The notes beneath the pieces were generated by a model. That model saw only the letters and a list, made by a program, of their open reading frames with translations, was not told the DNA's origin and searched no databases. Made by a program: the position numbers and the translations under genes. Positions 51,450-61,369 of a DNA stretch of 64,000 bases are shown piece after piece. This stretch comes from Phascolomyces articulosus (taxonomy: Eukaryota > Mucoromycota > Mucoromycetes > Mucorales > Lichtheimiaceae): assembly GCA_025677815.1 (NCBI GenBank), contig JAIXMP010000063.1:62001-126000 (forward strand), written 5' to 3'. How positions within the stretch are numbered: position 1 is the first letter of the stretch; each line of letters starts with the position of its first letter.

Positions 51450-54332
51450 CTCCTTGATAGATCAGCAGTAACGACAATGAGCAAGACAACTAAAAAAAAG
51501 AAAAAAGGACTCAGCACTCATCTTTGTATCATCAAAATAAGGTTTCCTAACCAAGTTAAATTCAGGGACAGTTGAAATCAAGAAACTTTAAAGCGAAAAA
51601 AAAAAAAAAAAAAAAAAGATTGCTACCTAATGCTGATATAAAATAGAAATATGAAAATATTGCTTGTCAAATTTTGCTATATATTTATTTTTTTCTATGA
51701 GATCAAAGAAAAGCAACGAGCCCGTTCATAAACCAAAAAAGATCATTCTTGCCCTGATTTATCTAGATTCTTATCAAGTGGATAAAAAAAAAAGCCTAAT
51801 ATAAAATCACCTTCCATGTTTATAATATACTATTTTTTCTACCACAATTCATTTACCAAGATACACCAATAGCTCAATGATGATAGTAAGTAATAAACGG
51901 CATATGTGGTTTTACTAAACCAAGTTCTCCAGTCCCATCCAATCCCCAAGGTAAGTCAACTGGTACAATTCAGAAAATCAATGAAAGCTAACTCTGTCAA
52001 CAAATATTTATATCTATTAATAAAATGTAATCATGAAAAATAGATATAGGTTACTTTATCAATAATAATAATAATATAGAATATATATATATTTGGGGTT
52101 GTTGTTGTGGCATATCTACATATCCACACTTCTTCTCGCATATATAATCACCGATACTACTACATCGCGTTATTACAAATAAATAAATAATAATATAAAT
52201 AAATAATATCAGTTGCTTCGCATAATCCTCATTCCAATAATAATACAATAACATAATAATATAATAATGATCCTGTAATATATATCCGTTATATCAAACA
52301 AATGTAATAATAACAAACTATCATGATCAACGATTAAGTGGCATGGATAAGAGAACATATAATACACTGTAGGAAATAAAACCCAAAAAAACCTAAACTC
52401 CAAACCGAAAAACACAAATTCGTGTTATTTTCATGTGTAACCTCGAGAAATTGGTCCTGAATTTTAACTGAATTTAGCTGGGAGTTTACCTAAATTTGTG
52501 TTTTTATGAGCATATTTGAGAATACCTTTTTCTATAGTGTAAATACTCTACTTGTAAAACTAGAATATAATCCTCTTTACTTTATTATCATCTTTATTAT
52601 CATAATAAATCTTATATCGATTCTCACAAGACTTCTTCTATCTCTCTTTTGTCATTAATTCTATCTTCAATTCTTATCCATACCACAGTTGTCATTTATT
52701 AAAATACGCGAGTAATACTACTACTACGGCGTAGTAGATTAATGTATTATTTTTCTCTCAATCCACAGTATTATTAGCAGGGCAGATGATGGATGATTCT
52801 TGATATAGAGCCACAATCCATCATGCTGTGTTAAAATGTCTATTTTCCGCGCTGTAAAGAGGATAATACAAAGGATTAGTCATTTTCACGATTGTCGAGA
52901 TAGTTGTGAGATGAAATGGTAATAAAATCGAATGTAAAAATAAAGAGACGGATAAGAATATAGTTGAGAATCTTTTTATTGTTCAAATTTGTTCATATTT
53001 ATATGTTTTGTCTATCTAATGTAATGATTTTGTTCACTAGATCATTCTAGTACTATGTTTCACTGACTTTGATTAAAGGATGATTGATATCCAATTATTC
53101 AAGTGTATACGCGTACTTGGTTCTAGAAATTTCTTTATGTACCTAGCAATAGGTGTATTATCCTGTTTAGTAATCATTCTTCATCTTTCTTCTGTATTCC
53201 AGATTATTAGTAATGAGGAACGAATCAAGAGTGATATAGTGTGTTATTGGTTATATCATGTTTTATTATGGAATGATGTTTAACCGGTTATTTATGAATG
53301 AGTGAATCTATCATGTATTAGTGTGGTTCACCACAAGTTGGATATTTCTCATTTCAATAATGATGCGTAACAAAGCCATTAAGAACAACTACTTTTTGGT
53401 TCTACTGCTAGTAAGCTACTACTACAACTACTACTACCAACTGCCATGTCTGTGTGATAGTATATAGCAGAAGATAGGATATACCCAAGGTAAGATGACA
53501 AAATAATAAAATCAATAAAAAAAGAAGGTTCACTTTGATGGATGAAATAAAAGATAATAGGAGTTTTTCACTCTTTATCAAGAACGTTTGTCATTAACAT
53601 GCACACAACAATGAATCATTATCTTTACTACTATTATTACTGTTAGATAGTATTCAATAAGCAATTACCGGTCTCTCATTGTACTACTACTACTTTCTTA
53701 CTATAATATTTTATATTTTTCATATTGGCCAATCTATATTATTATAAAAAATTGATATGATGTACCACTAGCGATGACAACACTAAGAGGATTGTTGCTA
53801 TATATTATCATTATGTACAGTAACTACTGTTTGACGCATAGGTAATAAAAGTAAAGCAAATAAGAAATAGAAATAATAAAAGTCTTATGAAAATCAATTA
53901 TATTTTTTAATGATAACAATCCCCCATCTATACATTATAAATTAAACCACTATTTATATAAAATTATTATTATTGGATTATTCTTTCTATATAGAGAAGA
54001 TACTACCGACGTATTATGATAGATGCATAGATCCAATATTATTTCAATATCAAGGTTATTATTGTATTTGTTTGTATATGATTATAAATGCTAGGGATTA
54101 TTTGTGATAGAGAATATCACACTGTTGATACAATAAAAAACCCTTTTGAATTACCTGACAGCTAAACAGGGATTTGCGTCGGACTTGGTATATGAACCCA
54201 TATAGTAGTATAAAAAATAATGCTTTTTAGAGGCAGTTTTTATTTTTTTTCAATCTACTCTTTTTATTTTATATTCCCATTACTCTAATGCCAACAAAAT
54301 CGGTCAAATACATTTTACATCATGTACTATAC

Positions 54333-54367
<35 letters not shown>

Positions 54368-54415
54368 CTAAATAATATGAAAAAAAAATCCCTAAAAAAT
54401 TAGCAAAAATCATCA
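51450..54415. other. Long AT-rich region before the LTR cluster
   Basis: About 3 kb without a supported gene. It holds poly-A (51598-51617), a (CT)n/(TA)n microsatellite at 54334-54366, and the paired inverted words near 52391-52505. It may contain old LTR fragments too diverged to delimit. Confidence 0.4.
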
Positions 54416-54726
54416 TGTTATAACCATTGATCAGCTATTTTTAATACCGATCATATCATTTTTATTGCTGCGCATATAGTGCATTCGAGATATAGCACGC
54501 TTAGCATTATTACACTTCTTTACTTCTATTACATCATCCACAGCCACTATCATTAGTATTATTAGTCATATTATTATGCACAGTAGTTTTAGAAAAGATA
54601 TAAATACTGGAACATTTTATTAAAATAAAGAGCATCTTTTTATCTATCTTATTATCTCATATATACCTTCGTAGTTCTCTCTGTATGGTTTTATCTTCAT
54701 AGTTTCAACTTATAAAAAATATGACA
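54416..54726 (+). repeat. Solo LTR, subfamily related to the Ty3/gypsy element
   Basis: Starts TGTTATAACC and ends AAAAAATATGACA. It shares with the intact LTR the words tttttaataccgat, cagtagttttagaaaagatataaat and the tail tcaacttataaaaaata(c/t)gaca. The middle part differs, so it is an older or separate subfamily. No internal element is attached. Confidence 0.75.
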
Positions 54727-54752
54727 AAGGTTACAACACAATCAAAATAAAC

Positions 54753-55087
54753 TGTCATAACTATTAGTTGGGTATTTTTAATACCAATATTACATCTTTT
54801 ACTGCAGCTATATTGTACTTCTTTATGCTTCGTCATAACTGCAGCATACCTCTTTATCAGTCACAGTTCCCTTTTCCTTTTATAATTATATTATCATCAT
54901 CATTATTTTATAATTATTATCATCTACAGTAGTTTTAGAAAAGATATAAATATTAGATCATTTTATTAAAAATAAAGGACATCTTCTATCTATCTTATTA
55001 TCTTATATATACCTTTGTGGTTCTCTTCCTTCATAGTTATTCTGTGTGGTTTTATCTTCATGGTTTCAACTTATAAAAAATATGACA
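54753..55087 (+). repeat. Solo LTR of the same family as the Ty3/gypsy element
   Basis: Starts TGTCATAACTATTAG and ends TATGACA. It aligns along its length with 55765-56161 apart from about 60 bp missing in the gtgtggtta repeat zone. Nearly every base difference is C-to-T or G-to-A relative to the intact LTR. The next LTR (55090) begins two bases after it. Confidence 0.88.
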
Positions 55088-55089
55088 AA

Positions 55090-55753
55090 TGTCATAGCCA
55101 AGATTCCTTGGTGTAATATCTTCCTTTTTGTATACTTCTTGTGCGGTTATTAGTCTAAAAATAACCATTGTCATTATTTCCATTTTGAATACTTCTTGCA
55201 ATGCTTAGCAACCTCTGCTTGGCATCATTGTCATCATCATAATTATTGTTATCATTAGTATCATCACTAGTACCAAGACACTTAGCATTATTCTATTATT
55301 ATCATGATCTATTACATCATATATATCATATCTTTAGTAGTTTAGAAAACATATAAATATCCCCATAGTCTTTATTAAATAAACATCATTGATCTGTTAC
55401 TCTTTATTTTATATTTTGTTGTAATTATTTTTGGCGGATAATACCGTAGCCAATAGGAATAATAAAGATAATAAGATATTTTAAAGAGAACGTAAAGATC
55501 CTTTTTTATTGTTTAATGATGAGAGGATATTTATATGTTTTCTGGTTATGACGGATAATACTAATAATATGGATGGTTGCTAGTAATACTTTGTTTCTTG
55601 GCAATGACGTTAATAATAGTTATGATGTAATAATGTGCCCAGCAAGAAGTATACGGAAGAATTATTAAAAATGATTATTTTTAGATATAAAATAATTGTA
55701 CAAGAAGTATCCAAAAAAAGGAAAAGGGTAACACCGATAATTCTGCTACGACA
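55090..55753. repeat. Inverted pair of diverged LTR-like copies (foldback arrangement)
   Basis: The left half (from TGTCATAGCC, 55090 on) and the right half (ending gctacgaca, 55753), read in reverse complement, share the order TGTC(a/g)TAGC, tcttcctttt, tatacttcttg, tctaaaaataa, and gaaaacatataaatatcc. They meet near 55430-55440. Either two LTRs inserted in opposite orientation, or this is one foldback element of about 660 bp. Confidence 0.65.
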
Positions 55754-55764
55754 TTTATTTGTTA

Positions 55765-56161
55765 TGTCGTAACTATTAGTCGGGTATTTTTAATACCGAT
55801 ATTACATCTTTTACTGCGGCTACATTGTACTTCTTTATGCTTCGTCATAACCGCAGCATACCTCTTTATCAGTCACAGTTCCCTTTTCCTTTTATAATTA
55901 TATTATCATCATCATTATTTTATAATTATTATCATCCGCAGTAGTTTTAGAAAAGATATAAATATTGGATCATTTTATTAAAAATAAAGGACATCTTCTA
56001 TCTATCTTATTATCTCATATATACCTTCGTGGTTCTCTTCCTTCGTGGTTATTCTGTGTGGTTATTTACCTGTGTGGTTATTATCTGTGTGGTTATATTC
56101 TCTCTTCGTGGTTCTCTGTGTGGCTTTATCTTTGTGGTTTCAACTTATAAAAAATACGACA
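55765..56161 (+). repeat. 5' LTR of the Ty3/gypsy element
   Basis: 397 bp, TGTCGTAAC...AATACGACA. It contains a TATA-like gatataaat, followed by aataaagga (polyadenylation-like) and a gtgtggtta-rich 3' part. Confidence 0.93.
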
Positions 56162-56163
56162 TT

Positions 56164-56171
56164 TGGTAGCG
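56164..56171 (+). promoter_or_regulatory. Primer-binding site, initiator-Met type
   Basis: TGGTAGCG lies two bases after the 5' LTR. It is complementary to the 3' end CGCTACCA of fungal initiator tRNA-Met, as in Ty elements. The same TTTGGTAG word follows the LTR of the second element at 62123-62130. Confidence 0.75.
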
Positions 56172-56180
56172 AAAGATAAA

Positions 56181-57371
56181 ATGAGCGATCAATTTACTTC
56201 TGAACAGCAACAACAATTTGTGGTGCAAGAATTTGTTTACAGACAATTACCAGAAAATGCCAAAGAAGTATATCGCACTCAAGTCTCCCAAATAAGCATT
56301 CCAGAAAATTTACGTACCCAATTCACGGCGCAACAGATGGAAATCCTTCAAGAACGCGCCAATGGCGTAACACAAGGATTCTTGTCAGTCGCAAATCAAA
56401 ATGAACAACAGCCAAGTCAAGAAGCACAAATGTTATCCACCATGCAAGCTATGTTGCAACAAATACAATTACAACAAAACGAAATTAAATCTCTCCGTGA
56501 AACTGCCCGTCCAAATAAAATCAAACCAGTTCAACCCGATCTTTTTCGTGGTGTCCGTTCGTCGTCGGTCGTAGAAGCTTGGTTACACACTGTCGACAAA
56601 TATGGTGATTGTGCAGGCCTCTCTGATCAAGAACGTGTAACCTATGCTTCGACCTTATTACGTGATGGTGCTGCGACGTGGTGGCGCCATTTGGAAATGG
56701 CTATTCATCCAGACGACAACACCAACAAGATTCCAAAAACCTGGTCCGACTTTCAAGATGCATTTCGAGCTGAATTTAAGCCACGCAATTCTGCTCAAAT
56801 TGCTCGCAACCGTCTCCGTGCTTTATCTCAAGGAAGTAGTACCATCCGGGAATATGTCACTGAATTCCGTAACATCATGCTTGATTTACCTGACATGTTC
56901 GAGGAAGATGCCATGCACGAATTCATATGTGGATTGTCATACGAAGCTCGTGTCCAAGTATTGCTTAACCGTCCAACAACTCTAATTGCTGCATACAATT
57001 CAGCCGAAACTTTTGAAGCTGTCCACGAATATGCTGCTGGTGTTCGTGCCCCAATCCGCTCTGGTTTGCCTCCGAATAACATGTCTTATGGTCAAGCTGC
57101 TGGTCCCACTCCCATGGAATTAGACGCCATTGACTTCCGGCAACAAAGTCGTCCTCGCCGTTGTTACAATTGCGGTGGCTCTGGTCATTTCGCTCGTGAA
57201 TGTCCATCCCCACAACAGCCTTCAAATAATCGCAATAATGGTGGTCGCCAAGGTTATAGTAATAATGGTCGTCAAGGTTATAACAATGGTGGTTATCGTC
57301 AAGGTAATCGATCCAATGGACAAACTCCTCGTTACAATCAAGATTTAAAAGGCAAAGCGCGTCGGGATTAA
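56181..57371 (+). CDS. Gag polyprotein of the Ty3/gypsy element
   Basis: 396 residues from the first ATG after the primer site. A Gln-rich, helical N-terminal half precedes the retrotransposon Gag domain (WLHTVDKYGDCAGLSDQE, GAATWWRHLE, TWSDFQDAFRAEFKP, REYVTEFRNIMLDLPDM). One CCHC zinc knuckle lies at about residue 326 (CYNCGGSGHFAREC). The tail is Asn/Gly/Arg-rich and basic. It should form the virus-like particle and package the RNA. It ends at 57371, and pol continues in the -1 frame. Confidence 0.95.
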   Translation: MSDQFTSEQQQQFVVQEFVYRQLPENAKEVYRTQVSQISIPENLRTQFTAQQMEILQERANGVTQGFLSVANQNEQQPSQEAQMLSTMQAMLQQIQLQQNEIKSLRETARPNKIKPVQPDLFRGVRSSSVVEAWLHTVDKYGDCAGLSDQERVTYASTLLRDGAATWWRHLEMAIHPDDNTNKIPKTWSDFQDAFRAEFKPRNSAQIARNRLRALSQGSSTIREYVTEFRNIMLDLPDMFEEDAMHEFICGLSYEARVQVLLNRPTTLIAAYNSAETFEAVHEYAAGVRAPIRSGLPPNNMSYGQAAGPTPMELDAIDFRQQSRPRRCYNCGGSGHFARECPSPQQPSNNRNNGGRQGYSNNGRQGYNNGGYRQGNRSNGQTPRYNQDLKGKARRD

Positions 57372-57388
57372 AGGGAGTTCCTTCGCGC
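57344..57388 (+). promoter_or_regulatory. Candidate -1 ribosomal frameshift signal between gag and pol
   Basis: In the gag frame the codons GAT TTA AAA form the heptamer T TTA AAA (57344-57350), a slippery X XXY YYZ site, 18 nt before the gag stop. Six bases later GCGCG (57357-57361) can pair with CGCGC (57384-57388). The -1 frame is open from before this site into pol. Confidence 0.7.
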
Positions 57389-60300
57389 ACAACACCATCC
57401 CTTAATGTGGTACAAGAACAATCCGTTGGCCAAGCTCCAATATTTATAAAAACTGATCAAGAAGAACCTGTTACCAAATCTGGTGGTAGTATAGTTGATA
57501 ATCCAATGCCATTGATCGATCTCTCTGTTGATACCTTGTTTGACAAGGAGGAGGATGATGGTGAGCATCAAGATAATTTTCGTCATTTTGAATCTTTAAA
57601 CTCAATAAACAATACCGATTTACCTCTGTACACAATGGTCTGCAATGGGAGAAATGTGGATGTGCTTTTGGATAGTGGTGCTTCTTGTACTTATGTGTCT
57701 CCATTTTTGGCTGCTGGTTGTCCTGTTCATACTGTAACAAATCGGGAAGTTGAAACAGCTGGTGGTCATAAATTCGCTATTGATCGTGCTGTTACTCTCT
57801 CTCTGGATGCTGCTGGCTTGGATCACAAGGTTTTTGCATTTGTGTTAGATACCAAGTTTGATCTAATTTTGGGTCGCGATTGGATTAAACGGATGAAACC
57901 AGTGCCTAATTGGGACCAAGATATTTGGGTTATTACTATCAATGATAAGCAATACATTTTACGTCCAAAATTCAATCGTCTTACCCGTGATCTCACATAC
58001 CTTATTTCTCACCGCCAAGTTGTCAAACTGACCAAGAAAAGACAGGTAGAAGAGCTGTTCCTGTGCTACCCAAATTTTGAAGACCAAAAGAAGGAACAAT
58101 CGGAGCATGATAAACTCCACCAGTTCAAGAAGGAGTATCCTGAAGTTTTTCAAGATCAATTACCGGGATTATCACCAGAACGTGATATCCATCATGTCAT
58201 TGATACTGGTGATGCCGACCCGATCAACCGCCCACCATACAAGATGAGTCCTTTGGAACTGGACGAATTACGAAAACAGTTGGATGAATTACTTGCTCTT
58301 GGTTTGATCCGGTCTAGTATGTCACCATGGGGTACTCCCGTTCTTTTTGTCCGTAAGAAAAATGGTGAAATGCGTCTGTGTGTAGACTACCGTGCTGTTA
58401 ATCAGGTTACCAAACGCCACTCCCATCCACTTCCACGTATAGATGAGTGTCTTGAGCGTTTATCACAAGCAAAGTATTTTTCATCGATTGATCTCAAGAG
58501 TGGGTATCATCAGCTACGTATCAAGAAAGAAGATATTCCCAAGACAGCGTTTAATACACGATATGGTTCTTTTGAATGGCTGGTTCTTCCGTTCGGCCTT
58601 CGTAATGCTCCTCCTGTATTTCAAGCTATGATCAACAAGGCGCTTGGTGACTGCATTGATAAATACGCACTGGTATATCTAGACGATATTTTAATTTACA
58701 GCAAGTCAAAACAAGAACACGAAGCCCATGTACGCCAAGTTCTTGATCGTTTAAAGGAGGCGAAGTTGGTGGCAAACGTCAAGAAAACAGAACTGTTTAA
58801 AACTGAATTGGACTTTGTTGGTTTTAATATCTCTGCTGCTGGTATTTTACCCTCAAAGACAAAAATAAAGGCGATCCAAGACTGGCCGGTCCCATCGAAC
58901 GTGCAAATGGTGCGTCAATTTATTGGTCTCTGTTCCCATTACCGTCGTTTTATTCGTGGGTTCAGTTCGATTGTAGCATGTTTGACTGATTTGACGAAAG
59001 GTACAGGCGCAAAGAAAAGGAGTATTGTGTGGACCCCAGAATGCCAGTCTGCTTTTGAAAAAATCAAGGAGTGTATGACTGCTGCTCCTGTGTTGCTACC
59101 ACCTGACCCAAGCAAATCATATGTCATTGAGGTGGATAGCTCGGATTATGCTGTTGGTGGTGTTCTTATGCAAGAAGGTGATGACGACCGGTTACACCCT
59201 ATTGCTTTTGAATCAAAAAAATTATCGGTTAGTGAAAGATCCTATCCTGCGCAAGAAAGAGAGCTATTGGCAATTTTACATGCATTACGCATTTGGCGAT
59301 GCTTTGTGGAAGGTCGTCACTTTGTTGTCCGCACGGATCATCATCCACTCGTCTATTTCCGCTCCCGTCGAAAACCACCTCCACCACGTCTTATTCGCTG
59401 GATGGCCGAACTAGAACTCTATGATCCTATGATTGAATATAAAAGAGGGGCAGATAATGTCATTCCTGATTTATTATCCCGAAGAGATGGACCGGATTGC
59501 ATGCCTTCACCCACTTCTATGGAGCCTGATTACTTATATGCCATGAAATCTATCGAAGAATCCGACTGGCCAAAATTTTATACATTTGATGAACCAAAAT
59601 GGCCATCTATGTATAAAGATTTGTTATTGAAGCATCAAGACAAGTTTGTGGTAAAAGGTGACCAAGTTTTCCGAAAAGTAAAAATTGGATCAGAAATACA
59701 AGAAATTCGATTTGCCTTATTTGCTCGCCGCGCTGACCTTGTACAACACTTTCATACCAGTTTCGGACATGCTGGTCAAACAACGTTGTATGATCTCATC
59801 AAGAAACGCTGGTGGTGGCCAAACATGAAGGATGACATCCAAAATTGGACCCGCACATGTCCCCAATGTCAGCTTGGTGCAAATGCTGATCGCGGCATTC
59901 ATCATGCACCTATGAAACCTTTGGATGTCCCTGATCCATTTTCTCGTTGGCACTTGGATTTTATTGGTGAATTACCACGCACTATTAATGGTAATCGATG
60001 GATACTAGTAGCGGTAGACTATGCTACCAACTGGACAATTACTCGCGCTGTTCCTGACGCTACTGGTCAAGCTATTGCTGATTTTATTTATGATTCCATT
60101 GTTATGCAATTTGGTTGCCCAGTGGAAATTCTTACGGATCGTGGCAGTAACTTCATGTCAAAGGTGCTAAACTTTTATTTGGGCCGTGTAAAAATTCATC
60201 ATAAACTTACATCTGCTTTTCACCCACGTTCAAATTCCAAGGCTGAGCGTACTAATGGTGTTCTTAAACAAATGATTCGCAAATACGTTAATGGTGAGAT

Positions 60301-60874
60301 TCACAAATGGGATGATTTTTTAATCCAATCCACATTCGCTTGTAATATCCGCAAACATCGTACTACCAGTCTCAGTCCCTTCTTCATGGTATATGGTGTC
60401 GAACCCAAGTTACCCGGTGATATTCTCCCTCCTAAAGTTATTCAAGAAAATGATCCGACTCAAGATCCAGACTCCATGATCGAGTTGCGCAAGTCTGAAT
60501 TACTTCGGTTAAGGGAAGCTCGTGCTGATGCTACTGAACGTTTACGTGTTAATGCCAAAAAGGATAAACTTGCTTGGGACGCCGCCTTGAGACATCAAGT
60601 TTTCACTGTTGGTGATCATGTACTTATGCGACATGAGCAAAAACTAAGCCTTGAGTTCAATTGGAAAGGCCCCTATATTATTTTGGACCGAAATTTGGAA
60701 CATGACACTTACAAGCTTAAAGATCTGAATGGTAAAAATTACAATTCCTGGGTTCACACAGATCGTCTTCGTCCTATCCATAGCAAGTCTCCACCCACTG
60801 AACCTTGGTTTGATCCAGTTGCCGCCCATGCTGCCGCCCGTGCCTTTTATCAAGCTGAGTCACCCGATACTTAG
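57347..60874 (+). CDS. Pol polyprotein (protease, RT, RNase H, integrase)
   Basis: Open frame of about 1175 residues, probably made by -1 frameshift from gag; it has no ATG near its beginning (a GTG at 57407 is the first start-like codon). Counting from 57407: protease VLLDSGASC near residue 87; reverse transcriptase about 270-450 with LVYLDDILIYS near 424; RNase H beginning VIEVDSSDYAVGG; integrase zinc module H-H-C-C (HTSFGH...CPQCQ). The integrase catalytic D, D, E lie in WHLDFIG (about 848), LTDRGSNF (about 909) and KAERTNG (about 945). A GPF/Y-like module WKGPYIIL is near 1085. All key residues are present, so the element may be active. It ends with TAG at 60874. Confidence 0.95.
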   Translation, partial: KRQSASGLKGVPSRTTPSLNVVQEQSVGQAPIFIKTDQEEPVTKSGGSIVDNPMPLIDLSVDTLFDKEEDDGEHQDNFRHFESLNSINNTDLPLYTMVCNGRNVDVLLDSGASCTYVSPFLAAGCPVHTVTNREVETAGGHKFAIDRAVTLSLDAAGLDHKVFAFVLDTKFDLILGRDWIKRMKPVPNWDQDIWVITINDKQYILRPKFNRLTRDLTYLISHRQVVKLTKKRQVEELFLCYPNFEDQKKEQSEHDKLHQFKKEYPEVFQDQLPGLSPERDIHHVIDTGDADPINRPPYKMSPLELDELRKQLDELLALGLIRSSMSPWGTPVLFVRKKNGEMRLCVDYRAVNQVTKRHSHPLPRIDECLERLSQAKYFSSIDLKSGYHQLRIKKEDIPKTAFNTRYGSFEWLVLPFGLRNAPPVFQAMINKALGDCIDKYALVYLDDILIYSKSKQEHEAHVRQVLDRLKEAKLVANVKKTELFKTELDFVGFNISAAGILPSKTKIKAIQDWPVPSNVQMVRQFIGLCSHYRRFIRGFSSIVACLTDLTKGTGAKKRSIVWTPECQSAFEKIKECMTAAPVLLPPDPSKSYVIEVDSSDYAVGGVLMQEGDDDRLHPIAFESKKLSVSERSYPAQERELLAILHALRIWRCFVEGRHFVVRTDHHPLVYFRSRRKPPPPRLIRWMAELELYDPMIEYKRGADNVIPDLLSRRDGPDCMPSPTSMEPDYLYAMKSIEESDWPKFYTFDEPKWPSMYKDLLLKHQDKFVVKGDQVFRKVKIGSEIQEIRFALFARRADLVQHFHTSFGHAGQTTLYDLIKKRWWWPNMKDDIQNWTRTCPQCQLGANADRGIHHAPMKPLDVPDPFSRWHLDFIGELPRTINGNRWILVAVDYATNWTITRAVPDATGQAIADFIYDSIVMQFGCPVEILTDRGSNFMSKVLNFYLGRVKIHHKLTSAFHPRSNSKAERTNGVLKQMIRKYVNGEIHKWDDFLIQSTFACNIRKHRTTSLSPFFMVYGVEPKLPGDILPPKVIQENDPTQDPDSMIELRKSELLRLREARADATERLRVNAKKDKLAWDAALRHQVFTVGDHVLMRHEQKLSLEFNWKGPYIILDRNLEHDTYKLKDLNGKNYNSWVHTDRLRPIHSKSPPTEPWFDPVAAHAAARAFYQAESPDT

Positions 60875-60896
60875 TGTTGGTCAGAGACGACCAACA
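60875..60896 (+). other. Perfect hairpin just after pol
   Basis: TGTTGGTC and GACCAACA form an 8-bp perfect stem with a 6-base loop, directly after the pol stop and 5 bp before the polypurine tract. Confidence 0.8.
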
Positions 60897-60900
60897 GTTT

Positions 60901-60910
60901 GGGGAGGAGG
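60901..60910 (+). promoter_or_regulatory. Polypurine tract
   Basis: GGGGAGGAGG three bases before the 3' LTR. It is the expected primer for plus-strand DNA synthesis. Confidence 0.85.
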
Positions 60911-60913
60911 TAT

Positions 60914-61302
60914 TGTCGTAACTATTAGTCGGGTATTTTTAATACCGATATTACATCTTTTACTGCGGCTACATTGTACTTCTTTATGCTTCGTCATAAC
61001 CGCAGCATACCTCTTTATCAGTCACAGTTCCCTTTTCCTTTTATAATTATATTATCATCATCATTATTTTATAATTATTATCATCCGCAGTAGTTTTAGA
61101 AAAGATATAAATATTGGATCATTTTATTAAAAATAAAGGACATCTTCTATCTATCTTATTATCTCATATATACCTTCGTGGTTCTCTTCCTTCGTGGTTA
61201 TTCTGTGTGGTTATTTACCTGTGTGGTTATTCTGTGTGGTTATATTCTCTCTTCGTGGTTCTCTGTGTGGTTTTTTGGTTTCAACTTATAAAAAATACGA
61301 CA
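60914..61302 (+). repeat. 3' LTR of the Ty3/gypsy element
   Basis: 389 bp, nearly identical to the 5' LTR. The differences I see are a 2-bp and a 6-bp indel in the gtgtggtta-rich end and a C/T change beside the latter. Confidence 0.93.
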
Positions 61303-61369
61303 ATTAAACTATGTATTTAGTGATTGTCAAAATATATAACACAAAACTATAATTAAATGGCTCACCTGC

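Larger units (their letters stand above)
55765..61302 (+). mobile_element. Nearly intact Ty3/gypsy LTR retrotransposon
   Basis: 5.5-kb element with LTRs at 55765-56161 and 60914-61302, a primer-binding site, gag, pol in the order protease-RT-RNase H-integrase (the Ty3/gypsy order), and a purine tract before the 3' LTR. Both ORFs are uninterrupted. The two LTRs differ mainly by indels of 2 and 6 bp, implying a recent insertion. Both LTR ends carry the inverted words TGTCGTA/TACGACA. Flanks (TTGTTA on the left, ATTAAA on the right) do not give an obvious target duplication. No chromodomain follows the integrase. Confidence 0.95.

Noticed and set aside
56965..57390. 141-codon minus-strand frame inside gag
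   Set aside because: Antisense shadow of the Asn/Gly-rich gag tail; no promoter or family support.
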